Of a DNA stretch of 25,781 bases, positions 6,355 through 13,251 are shown piece by piece. Below the pieces are notes generated by a model. It was not told the origin of the DNA and searched no databases. It saw only the letters and a program-made list of their open reading frames with translations. The stretch spans positions 1 to 25,781 of the forward strand of contig NZ_JAUMUL010000051.1 of NCBI RefSeq assembly GCF_030530635.1, written 5' to 3'. The stretch's first letter is position 1. Every line of letters starts with the position of its first letter. The translations under genes were made by a program, and so were the position numbers. This DNA is from Actinomyces sp. GTDB lineage: Bacteria; Actinomycetota; Actinomycetes; Actinomycetales; Actinomycetaceae.

Positions 6355-7753
6355 TCAGTAGTCTTCGGGCAGTTCGGTGTCTTTAGGGTCGGCCGCGGTT
6401 TGGCTGACGGTCATCAGGCCTTCGGACAGGCCGATGTCGTCTCCGTTGGTGGCCCACCACTGCTGGAACTGCTCCTTCTGGGCGTCATCGGTGATGGTGA
6501 TGGTCTTGGTTTCCGGGTCGTACCAGGACTGCGGGTCATCGGCGTCGGGGAAGTAGCTCTCGTCTACGAGCCCGTGCTGGACGGCGACCTCGGTGATGCT
6601 GGCGTTGTAGGCGGTGGCGTCGACCTGCAGGTCGGTGGCGGTGTCATTGGAGGCTGCCTCCCACAGCGACAGTCCGGTGGAGCCCGCGGCGGACACGGCT
6701 GCGGCGGCGGGGTGGGGGATTGCTCCTACGATGGCGAAGGCGGCGCCGGCCTGCGCGCGTTCTCTGTCGCGTCGGGTGTTCGTACGATCATTGGCCTGGT
6801 CGGCGATCTCATCCACCCAGGCCGCCGCGTTCCTCCCATTGTTGTAGGCGCGGTTCATGCCCTTTTGAGCGTCTTGGATTTGCTCGGGCGTCGGGGGTGT
6901 TTCATCCGTGGGGAGGTCCTCGGCGGCCTCGGCGTGCGCGGCGCGCTCGGTGTAGTTCGCGATCCCCTGCCCGGCCGCGGATATCGCGTCGTCGGAGTCG
7001 GCGATGGATGCGACCACATGCTTCAAAGCCTTGCGCTTGGACTCGGCGTTGTGGGCGTGGTCCTTGGCGGTGGCGTAACCATACTGAAGATTCGGATCCT
7101 TTTCGGTGGTCATGCCGGTGATCTCGGCGGCGTGGTTGCCGGCGAACACGCCAAGGTTGACCTTGGTCTGCTCAGAGGACTTGGAGAAGTCATGACCGCC
7201 GAAGTAGTCCAGTGCCTGGCCGCAGGCCCAGGTCGCGCGTCCGTCCAAGCCGCCGTCGGTGCTCCCGCGCTTGCTGGAGACCCCGGCGTACGCGGCGGTC
7301 AGCGCCTCCTCATTCCCGCGCACCCAGGTCCGGGAGAACAGCAGGTCGGCACGCTCCTGTGCGGTGATGGTGCGGCCGTCGCGGGTGGTGATAGGCGGCC
7401 TCGTCGGTGGTGCCTGGTGGTGGGTCGGGTAGGTAGTAGGACAGGGTGCCGTCGGGGTTGGTCATGGTGATGCCGGACTCGTTGATGTCGATGGCCTCCT
7501 GGCGGCGCGAGCGCAGCTCCTCGGCGAGATCGCGCATGGTGGACGCGTAGGCCGCCAGGGTTCTCGATCCGGGTCCCGGAGTCAGGAATCCGGGCAGGGA
7601 GTCGGTTGCATCGACCACGGAGTCCACCGGGTCGTGGTTGTACTCACTGGTCCGCTTGATGGCGCTGCGTTCCTCTTCGATCGCGTAGGCGCGGTCCTCA
7701 AGGTTGTTGATGACTGTCTGCATCTTGTCGGTGTTGATCTTGATGTAGGCCAG
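6355..7753 (-). pseudogene. Large helical WXG/LXG-like protein, frameshifted, possible CTG start
   Basis: Two frames form one protein of about 465 residues. The upstream part reads AYIKINTDKMQTVINNLEDR, then a coiled helical stretch (YASTMRDLAEELRSRRQEAI) and GITMTNPDGTLSYYLPDPPP up to DEAAY. The next frame continues ITTRDGRTITAQERADLLFS into WVRGNEEALTAAYAG and runs to the stop at 6355. A single surplus base (or two missing) at about 7391-7393 separates them. The long helical N-terminus, the Ala-rich AAFAIVGAIPHPAAAAVSAA segment and its position directly after a WXG100-like gene suggest an ESX/type VII substrate or WXG-associated protein. No toxin domain is recognisable at the C-terminus. 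The best start by spacing is CTG 7753, with GGAG 9 nt upstream; no ATG, GTG or TTG precedes the conserved part except ATG 7882 deep inside the upstream gene. Confidence 0.65.
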
Positions 7754-7802
7754 GGCTGGGTGCTCCGAGTCTTTCAGGGGCTGGTTCGTTTTGGCGGGGG
7801 TG

Positions 7803-8186
7803 TCAGGTGTTGGGCCAGTTGGCCAGGGGCGAGTCCTGTGGCACTCGGTCCTGTCCGGCGTCGTAGATGGCGTTCTCCGCATCTGTCAGGTCCGAGATGA
7901 TGCCTTCGATTATTCCGTCAGCCTTGGAGTCGGCCGCATCGATCTTGGTGCGGTAGTCGTCGGCCACAGGCGAGGTCCACACCTCATCGCTCAGTCCGGC
8001 GTCGAAGGTCTCGCTGTACTGGGCCGCAGAGCCCGTGGTTGAAGCCGGTGCCCACTCGCGGAGGTTGGACTGTGAGGTCTGCGCCTGGGCCTTGACCTCC
8101 TGGATCGCCTCCAGCTTGGGGTTGTTCACCATGACGGCGTCGGCGTCACCGCCGCCGGCATCGTCGTCGTAGTAGTAGGAGGGCAT
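7803..8186 (-). CDS. WXG100-like small protein
   Basis: A 127-residue protein starting at ATG 8186, with a GAGG core about 5 nt upstream; an in-frame upstream ATG at 8252 would only add a Pro-rich stretch. After an acidic, Tyr-rich N-terminus come two predicted helices (NPKLEAIQEVKAQAQTSQSN and DYRTKIDAADSKADGIIEGI) joined by a turn containing VWTSPVADDY (Trp at about residue 70). This resembles the WxG turn of ESAT-6/WXG100 proteins with Ser replacing Gly. Such proteins are usually exported as helical hairpin dimers by type VII secretion (family knowledge). It is the first gene of the minus-strand module, upstream of the large helical protein. It is about 25 residues longer than a typical WXG100 protein, and no secretion ATPase is in the window, so the assignment is tentative. 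Confidence 0.6.
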   Translation of the reverse strand: MPSYYYDDDAGGGDADAVMVNNPKLEAIQEVKAQAQTSQSNLREWAPASTTGSAAQYSETFDAGLSDEVWTSPVADDYRTKIDAADSKADGIIEGIISDLTDAENAIYDAGQDRVPQDSPLANWPNT

Positions 8187-8305
8187 CGGGGCCTCGGCTT
8201 TCGGTTGCGGTGGTCTGGGAAGGGGCGGGCGCCCGGGTAACAACGGGATCAACCTACCCCAGGCATCGCGCCCCCGTCACAAGAAGGCCGTTCGCCGGCC
8301 ATCCG

Positions 8306-8445
8306 CTAGCGCGGGAAGATGATCACCTGGGCGGAATGGCAGCCGGCGCCGACGAGGTGTGCTGCGCGAATGCGTCGAGGAGTTCCTCGTTGGCGGTATG
8401 ACCCGTGGGCGCCTCGATCGTGGCCGAGGCGTCGACGACGATCAT
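8306..8445 (-). pseudogene. vapC: Remnant of a VapC/FitB PIN-domain toxin
   Basis: ATG 8445 overlaps the antitoxin stop (ATGA), exactly as in intact VapBC operons. It encodes IVVDASATIEA, the first beta strand of PIN domains with the first catalytic Asp, then ANEELLDAF, and stops after 40 residues at 8323. Another frame continues with GAGCHSAQVIIFPR and stops at 8306, which resembles the C-terminal strand of PIN proteins. About 80 central codons with the remaining acidic residues are missing, so an internal deletion is likely. It cannot be an active nuclease. Confidence 0.7.
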
Positions 8446-8669
8446 CGGCGGGCGTCTTTCACGGCGGCCAGAATCTGTTCAGTGCTAGGGCCGCCAGTGC
8501 GATCGCGCGAGCGCAAGCGCTCCACAAACTGCCGATTCGTCGGCCGGGATGCCAACTCTGCCAGCTGTGAGGCTACGTAGGCGGACAGCGACATCCCAGA
8601 AGCGGCCGCCCGCCTACGCAACTCCCGGGCAACGTCCTCGTCAACATCGCGGATGCACAAGGTGGTCAT
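8442..8669 (-). CDS. vapB: Ribbon-helix-helix antitoxin, VapB/FitA-like
   Basis: A 75-residue DNA-binding antitoxin. Residues 2-38 form the ribbon-helix-helix fold: the strand TTLCIRDVDEDV, helix ARELRRRAAASG and helix SLSAYVASQLAELA match the FitA-like antitoxins that pair with PIN-domain nucleases. The C-terminal half (residues 39-75) is polar and would wrap the toxin. Normally the pair represses its own promoter and the antitoxin neutralises VapC. Here the cognate toxin directly downstream is only a fragment, so the antitoxin is orphaned. It may persist as an anti-toxin against related VapC proteins or as a decaying leftover. No clear ribosome site precedes ATG 8669. Confidence 0.85.
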   Translation of the reverse strand: MTTLCIRDVDEDVARELRRRAAASGMSLSAYVASQLAELASRPTNRQFVERLRSRDRTGGPSTEQILAAVKDARR

Positions 8670-8734
8670 GAGCCCACGACAGCAGAGTGCTTGATTGCCG
8701 GAGTGGATGCGGCGCTACTGCTTCGCTAACGCCG

Positions 8735-9250
8735 TTACTGCGCCGCGACTCCGAGCCGGTCCAGCCAGCGGCGCACGCCGTCGGCGTCAACAGCCGCCTC
8801 CAGGCGCGTGCCCGACCTCCAGTCCCCCGTCCGGTTCAGGGCGGCCAGCTCGCGGGCACTGGCGCCGACCGGGGAGGAGAACGAGGTGCAGAACGGGGCC
8901 ACGGTCTTGCCCGTGAAGTCATTGTTCTTCACGAATTCGTTCAGAACCCAGGAGGCCTCTCCCCACCAGATGGGGTATCCGATCAGGATTGTGTCGTAAT
9001 CGGCGAATCCGTCCGGGGTGTCCTGTACCAACTCCACGTGGCGCATGCCGTGATTAAGGTGCTCGCGCGAGACTCGGCTGCGCGGGTCGTTATAGTCCAG
9101 GTCGGGTTCGGAGTAGGGATCGGCGGGTGCGAGTACGAAGGCGTCGGCGCCCAGCGTGCGGGTGATGGTCTCGGCCACGCGGCGGGTGTGCCCGTGGGCG
9201 GAGTAGTGGACGACGAGCGTTCTCGAGCCCGTGCTGTTCTGAGCGGTCAT
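8735..9250 (-). CDS. Flavodoxin
   Basis: A 171-residue cytoplasmic FMN-binding electron carrier or quinone reductase-like protein. The start ATG 9250 has AAAGGAGGG 6 nt upstream, a near-perfect ribosome site, although the frame is open further. Seen in order: the FMN-phosphate loop YSAHGHTRRVAETI (residues 16-29, after strand TLVVH), an Asp/Tyr-rich segment (PYSEPDLDYNDP), strand TILIGYPIWWGEA typical of the short-chain flavodoxin_4 type, and AAVDADGVRRWLDRLG as the final helix. These single-gene flavodoxins often act in oxidative-stress responses (general knowledge). It stands alone between a broken toxin-antitoxin locus and an MFS gene, separated from the latter by a strong hairpin. Confidence 0.9.
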   Translation of the reverse strand: MTAQNSTGSRTLVVHYSAHGHTRRVAETITRTLGADAFVLAPADPYSEPDLDYNDPRSRVSREHLNHGMRHVELVQDTPDGFADYDTILIGYPIWWGEASWVLNEFVKNNDFTGKTVAPFCTSFSSPVGASARELAALNRTGDWRSGTRLEAAVDADGVRRWLDRLGVAAQ

Positions 9251-9341
9251 GACGGGTCCCTCCTTTGGGAGTAGATGTAGGCAATGATAACGATGCGGCT
9301 GCGTGGCGGCATTGACGTCCGCAGTCAACGCGGGGGAGGCG

Positions 9342-9383
9342 GCGCCGTCGTCGCCACCCGGAATCGGGGGACGACGACGGCGC
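9342..9383 (-). terminator. Strong hairpin after the MFS gene
   Basis: GCGCCGTCGTCG (9342-9353) and CGACGACGGCGC (9372-9383) are perfect 12-bp inverted repeats around an 18-nt loop that can itself pair (CCCG/CGGG). It starts 25 nt beyond the MFS stop and precedes the flavodoxin ribosome site. There is no U-run, so it may be an I-shaped actinobacterial terminator or an mRNA stabiliser. Confidence 0.55.
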
Positions 9384-9407
9384 TGGTTGTCCGGTAAGAA
9401 CCTGGGC

Positions 9408-10730
9408 TCAGTGCTTGGGCTCGGGGGAGACGGTGAAGTCCAGTCCCGCATCCTCGGCTGCGGCGACGTCGGCTTCCGCATGGTGCTCGACGGCGAACTC
9501 GTTGCGCTGCTTGCCGCGGAAACCCCAGATGGCGAAGGCGTAGCCGACGATGGCGCAGCCCGCCAGGACCATGTAGGCCACGCGCGGGCTCAGGCTCATC
9601 AGCGACGGGGTGACCGAGGCCGCCAGGGCGGCGACGATCCGGGCGACGAACACGATGTCGCCCTGGGCGGTGGCGCGCACCAGCGTGGGGAAGGACTCCT
9701 GCGTCCACACCTTCATGATGCCCTCGAAGGCGAAGGCGCCGCCGAAGCCGTTGATCAAGGAGACTGCGATGTAGCTCCACACGTGGAAGCCGCCGATGAT
9801 GTAGATGAAGTAGGCACCGACGTAGCAGGCAGCACCTAGGTAGAAGTAGTTCATGCGCTTGGGCGTGTCCACGATCCGCATGAACCAGACGCCCCAGATG
9901 AAGCCGAGCGGCATCATGAGCAGGCCGATCTGGTTGGAGAAGGCGATATCCATGCCGATGATGTGGTGGTTGATCCAGGTGGTGAACTGACCGCCGGTGT
10001 TGGCGGGGATATTGACCAGGGCGTAGAAGAAGATCAGCGCGATGAAGGGCTTGAAGTAGGGCGGCTTGAGCAGTGTGGCGATGGTGACCCGTTCGGCGCG
10101 AACGGTGCCCGTGCCGGACTCGCGTTCGCGGCGCGCGGCCAGCCAGACCTCGGATTCGGGGATGGGTAGGCGCAGCAGCAGCGTGATCAGGGCAATGACC
10201 AGGACCTGGCCGTACATGACTTGGCCGCCCAGCCGGCCCCAGTTGCCGACCACGGCGCCGGCGACGACCGCGCCGAGGATTCCGCCGGTCCACAGCATAT
10301 TGGACAGACCGATGATCTTGCCGCGATTCTCGTCCGTGGCGGATTCGGCGATGGTGGCCAGGGAGACCGGCAGGTCGGCGCCGGTGCCGAGGCCCACGAG
10401 GATGGTGCCGGCGAGCAGGATCGGGAAGCTCGGGGCGAATACCTGGCAGGTCGCCCCCAAGACGATCATGAGCATCGTGGCGGAGAAGACGTGCTTGCGG
10501 CCGAAGCGGTCGCCGAGTGGCCCGCCGAACAGGGCGCCGAAGGCAATGCCAAGAGTCAGCGCCGATGAGGCCAGGCCCACCTGACTGTTGCTGATCCCCA
10601 GCGCGTCTTGGTAGATGACCAGGGCGGTGGAGTTGGAGACGATGGCGCAGGCGTCGATGTAGGACGCCATGCCGGAGACGATGCCCACGAACCAGGGATT
10701 GGGCTGCCGGTTGGGGGTACTTATGGTCAT
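9408..10730 (-). CDS. MFS transporter, sugar-type, under LacI control
   Basis: A 440-residue membrane carrier. The loop 2-3 motif GGPLGDRFGRK lies at residues 69-79, a sugar-porter-like SATDENRGK follows helix 4, and WLAARRERESGTGTVRAERV forms the central cytoplasmic loop. A His/Glu/Ala-rich C-terminal tail is cytoplasmic. It shares its first-helix signature (ASYIDACAIVSNSTAL) with the rhamnose-operon MFS protein (SNYIDSGSIIAIATSL), so the two belong to one subfamily. The start ATG 10730 has AGGAGA 4 nt upstream. It is divergent from the LacI regulator, and its promoter carries the same operator type as the rhamnose operon. The substrate is probably a sugar or sugar derivative related to rhamnose metabolism; the sequence alone cannot fix it. 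Confidence 0.88.
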   Translation of the reverse strand: MTISTPNRQPNPWFVGIVSGMASYIDACAIVSNSTALVIYQDALGISNSQVGLASSALTLGIAFGALFGGPLGDRFGRKHVFSATMLMIVLGATCQVFAPSFPILLAGTILVGLGTGADLPVSLATIAESATDENRGKIIGLSNMLWTGGILGAVVAGAVVGNWGRLGGQVMYGQVLVIALITLLLRLPIPESEVWLAARRERESGTGTVRAERVTIATLLKPPYFKPFIALIFFYALVNIPANTGGQFTTWINHHIIGMDIAFSNQIGLLMMPLGFIWGVWFMRIVDTPKRMNYFYLGAACYVGAYFIYIIGGFHVWSYIAVSLINGFGGAFAFEGIMKVWTQESFPTLVRATAQGDIVFVARIVAALAASVTPSLMSLSPRVAYMVLAGCAIVGYAFAIWGFRGKQRNEFAVEHHAEADVAAAEDAGLDFTVSPEPKH

Positions 10731-10816
10731 TTGCTCTCCTTTGAACGGATCTGGCTCGTTGACGCTGCGGTCGGCTCGGCTCGCTGGGGGCGGCCGGGTG
10801 ATTCTGGAACCACACG

Positions 10817-10867
10817 TTGAAACGAATCAATCGGTAGGAAGATAGCAGGTGCTGTGTCTCGCCGCAA
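10817..10867 (-). promoter_or_regulatory. MFS promoter with LacI-type operator over the start point
   Basis: On the minus strand TTGCGG (10867-10862), a 17-nt spacer and TATCTT (10844-10839) form a promoter. TTGAAACGAATCAA (plus strand, 10817-10830) is an operator-like palindrome with the central CG of LacI sites, placed just downstream of the -10 box. Its core TGAAACGAATCA differs by one base from the TGAAWCGWTTCA pattern shared with the rhamnose operon. Confidence 0.7.
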
Positions 10868-10885
10868 GAGTGGAGGCGTTTTGCT

Positions 10886-10897
10886 TGAATCGTTTGA
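10886..10897. promoter_or_regulatory. Second LacI-type operator-like site
   Basis: TGAATCGTTTGA differs at one position from TGAATCGTTTCA. It lies about 69 bp (six to seven helical turns) from the operator at 10817, upstream of the MFS -35 box and on the regulator side. It could allow looping or autoregulation of the regulator. Confidence 0.55.
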
Positions 10898-11049
10898 GTG
10901 TAGCGGTTTGAGGTCTCGGATGCGGTAGCGGCACCGACACGGCCGTCGAACTGGAATGATGGTGCCCGTAAGTGGTCTATGTCCGTGCTGCGGCGGTTGT
11001 GGTGGCGCGGCCGGGACTCAGGCGCTGGGCTCGACAGGAAGGAGCGACC

Positions 11050-12072
11050 ATGCCACGGCCTTCGGTTCGTGACGTCGCCGACCGGGCGGGGGTCTCGGTG
11101 GGAACCGTCTCGCATGTGCTGAATCACCCCGAACGCGTCGCCCAGTCCACCCGTGATCGCGTGCGCGCCGCCATTGATGAGCTCGGCTTCGTCCGCTCCG
11201 AAACGGCCCGCCGCCTGCGCCACGGCGGCTCCTCTCTGGTGGGCGTGTTGGTCCACGACATCTCCAACCCCTTCTTCACCGAGGCGGCGCGCGGAATCGA
11301 GGACCGACTACGCGAAGACGGACACGTCCCCATGCTCGGCTCCACCGACTCCGACCCTGAGCGTGAACGCGATCTGATGAGCCTGCTGGCGGGCATGGAC
11401 GTGCGCGGCGTCATCGTCACGCCTTCCGCCTCCACTCTGGACAATCTGGCGGTCCTGGCCGGACGCGGCATCCGCGTGGTGCTCATGGACCATCCGCCGC
11501 TCTCGGCCGAGCTGTCCACCGTTTCCGGAGACGACGTGGCCGGTGCCCGCGCGGCGGCGGCCCACCTGATCGAACTCGGTCACCGGCGTATCGGCTTCGT
11601 CAATGGTCCGCTGACGGTGCGGCAGGCCGTCGACCGGCGTGACGGCGTCATCACCGCTTTGACAGAGGCGAACCTGGACCCGGCGGAGGCGTTGACCGAG
11701 ATCGAGGCCGTCAGCGCCGGCCAGGGCTTCACCGCCGATGCGGGCGCCGTCGGGGCAGCCGCCCTGCTGGGCGGTGAGCCGCGGCCGACGGCGCTTATCT
11801 GCGCCAACGATCAGATAGCCATCGGCGCCATGCGAGAGGTCCGCCGTCGCGGCCTGAGGATTCCCGAGGATGTGGCCATCGTCGGCTACGACGACGTCTC
11901 TGTCGCCGCCGAGCTCATCACTCCGCTTACCAGCGTGCGTCAGCCCATGCGGGAGATGGGGGCGGCGGCCGCAGACATGCTGCTGTCCAATGACGGCACG
12001 ATCCGGCACATCACCTTCCCGCCTCGGCTCATCGTGCGCGAGTCCACCGTCGGCAGGCGGCCGCGATCATGA
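11050..12072 (+). CDS. LacI-family transcriptional regulator
   Basis: A 340-residue repressor. ATG 11050 is chosen because AAGGAG lies 5 nt upstream and the helix-turn-helix begins four residues later; the frame is open 26 codons further upstream but those residues fit no family. The DNA-binding domain is residues 4-25 (SVRDVADRAGVSVGTVSHVL) with the hinge helix near ETARRLRHGG. The sugar-binding domain starts at SLVGVLVHDISNPFFTEAARGI and includes ISNPFF, the GVIVTPS strand, SGDDVAGARAAAAHLIELGHRRIGFV and PTALICANDQIAIGAMREVRRRG, all standard for the family. It is transcribed away from an MFS gene and most likely represses that gene and, through identical operators, the rhamnose operon 8 kb away. 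The effector is unknown; rhamnose or a derivative is the natural guess. Confidence 0.93.
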   Translation: MPRPSVRDVADRAGVSVGTVSHVLNHPERVAQSTRDRVRAAIDELGFVRSETARRLRHGGSSLVGVLVHDISNPFFTEAARGIEDRLREDGHVPMLGSTDSDPERERDLMSLLAGMDVRGVIVTPSASTLDNLAVLAGRGIRVVLMDHPPLSAELSTVSGDDVAGARAAAAHLIELGHRRIGFVNGPLTVRQAVDRRDGVITALTEANLDPAEALTEIEAVSAGQGFTADAGAVGAAALLGGEPRPTALICANDQIAIGAMREVRRRGLRIPEDVAIVGYDDVSVAAELITPLTSVRQPMREMGAAAADMLLSNDGTIRHITFPPRLIVRESTVGRRPRS

Positions 12073-12094
12073 CGGCCGCCGGGGCGCTGCCCGC

Positions 12095-12424
12095 TTACCG
12101 CGGTTGGGAGAAGCGCACCGCGGTGCCGGAGGCCGTCACCATGAGCATGCCATTGTCGGTGCCGAGGGTCTCATAGTCGATGTCGACGCCGACCACGCCT
12201 TCCGCGCCGAGTTCCAGCGCGCGCTGGACCATTTCCGCCAGGGCCGTCTCCCTGGCCTGAATCAGTTCGTTCTCGTAGGCCTGGGAGCGACCGCCCACCA
12301 CATTGCGGAAACCGGCGGCGATGTCCTTGAACATGTTCACCCCGGCGATCGTCTCTCCGCACACAACGCGCAGGTACTGGGTGACGGGGTGCCCCTCAAC
12401 GGTGGGAGTGGTGGTGACGATCAT
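12095..12424 (-). CDS. YbjQ-family (UPF0145) protein
   Basis: A 109-residue protein of the YbjQ/UPF0145 family, small homo-oligomeric proteins listed as putative heavy-metal-binding, with no settled function. The family pattern is clear: MIVTTTPTVEGHPVTQYLRV, then VCGETIAGVNMFKDIAAGFR, a Gly/Arg loop GGRSQAYENEL, the helix ARETALAEMVQRALELGAEG, and strands VVGVDIDYETL and MLMVTASGTAVR. Full family length is about 105 residues, so the gene is complete. ATG 12424 has GGAG 7 nt upstream; longer in-frame extensions upstream do not fit the family. It converges with the LacI gene (22 nt gap) and lies 139 nt downstream of the SprT-like gene on the same strand, so shared transcription is possible. 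Confidence 0.92.
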   Translation of the reverse strand: MIVTTTPTVEGHPVTQYLRVVCGETIAGVNMFKDIAAGFRNVVGGRSQAYENELIQARETALAEMVQRALELGAEGVVGVDIDYETLGTDNGMLMVTASGTAVRFSQPR

Positions 12425-12563
12425 CTCTTGTCTCCGAGTGGTGTAGATGCGATTGCGGGTCTCGCGGCGCATATCCGCACCGCGGATATCATTCTGCGTG
12501 GCAGCGCGACCCCGGGACTCGTTCCCATGGGTGATCTCGCGCTCGTTACCGGGGAGGAACGAC

Positions 12564-13082
12564 TCAGCCGCCGCTTCGCTCCAGTGCGGCCAGGGCTCGG
12601 GCATAACCGGCGCCGATCTCCTGCGGGGTCATGGGAACGCCGTCGTAGGACCAGCTCAGCAGGTGCGCGGCGTTGAAACCCCGCGCACAGCGAGAACAGG
12701 AACAGGGCAGCGCCGGACGGCGCATGCGGTCCACGGTGTGCCCCGCCGGGCAGGTGCCCACCCAGCGGCCCGGTACCCGCGGTGTGCGGCTACTCACTAG
12801 ACGTTCCCCGCTGGCCCCGAGTCGGTGGGCCTCCGCACGCCAGGCGGCGTCGTGCCCGTGTGCGGCACCCACCCGGGCGTGGGCGATCTCGTGCAGCACC
12901 GTCTCGCGCACCTCGGCCTCGTCGTACAGCGCCATGAGGTGGCGCGAGAGGGTAATGCGTCTGCGGGAGTGATCCGTCTGCCCGGCACGTCGTCGCGCCC
13001 GATCGAAGCACACGGACCAGTCGCCGACGCCGTGCTCGGCCATGAGGAGCCGGGCCAGCGGCAGTACCTCGGGCAGATCCAT
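12564..13082 (-). CDS. SprT-like zinc metallopeptidase-domain protein
   Basis: A 172-residue SprT-like domain protein. The zinc-binding helix HEIAH is at residues 64-68 (ETVLHEIAHARVG), and a further His in AHGHDAAW (75 or 77) supplies the third ligand. A C-terminal zinc-ribbon-like part follows, with TCPAGH and PCSCSRC as the probable Cys pairs. SprT/Spartan-type domains are metal-dependent proteases that act on DNA-associated proteins in eukaryotes; the bacterial role is unclear. The actinobacterial proteins usually have this length and the same order. ATG 13082 is the first in-frame start, with no good ribosome site. It is divergent from the muramidase-like gene. Confidence 0.85.
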   Translation of the reverse strand: MDLPEVLPLARLLMAEHGVGDWSVCFDRARRRAGQTDHSRRRITLSRHLMALYDEAEVRETVLHEIAHARVGAAHGHDAAWRAEAHRLGASGERLVSSRTPRVPGRWVGTCPAGHTVDRMRRPALPCSCSRCARGFNAAHLLSWSYDGVPMTPQEIGAGYARALAALERSGG

Positions 13083-13251
13083 GTATCTGAGCCTAGATGA
13101 AAGGAGCGAGGCGCCGGCGCCGTGCTCACCCGGCGATCACCGGTGCGTACAACGGCAGCGGTCCTTTCTCGGGATTGCGGGCCGGTGCGTCGGGTGTGAT
13201 CAGGAAGCCGGAACTGCGCGATCGGTGGCGGCCTGTGGCAGCATTGCCCCG

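Larger units (their letters stand above)
10731..11049. other. Divergent intergenic region between MFS transporter and LacI regulator
   Basis: This 319-nt stretch has no supported gene. It holds the MFS promoter with one LacI-type operator (10817-10867), a second operator-like site (10886-10897) and the ribosome site of the regulator (AAGGAG, 11039-11044). The regulator's own promoter could not be placed with confidence. Confidence 0.6.

Noticed and set aside
9325..11256. Long minus-strand open frame of 643 codons
   Set aside because: It overlaps the MFS transporter in another frame and crosses its promoter and the LacI start; the Arg/His/Pro-rich composition shows no family.
13110..13121. 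GGCGCCGGCGCC palindrome between the SprT-like and muramidase-like genes
   Set aside because: All-GC palindromes of this length are expected in DNA of this composition; no supporting motif nearby.
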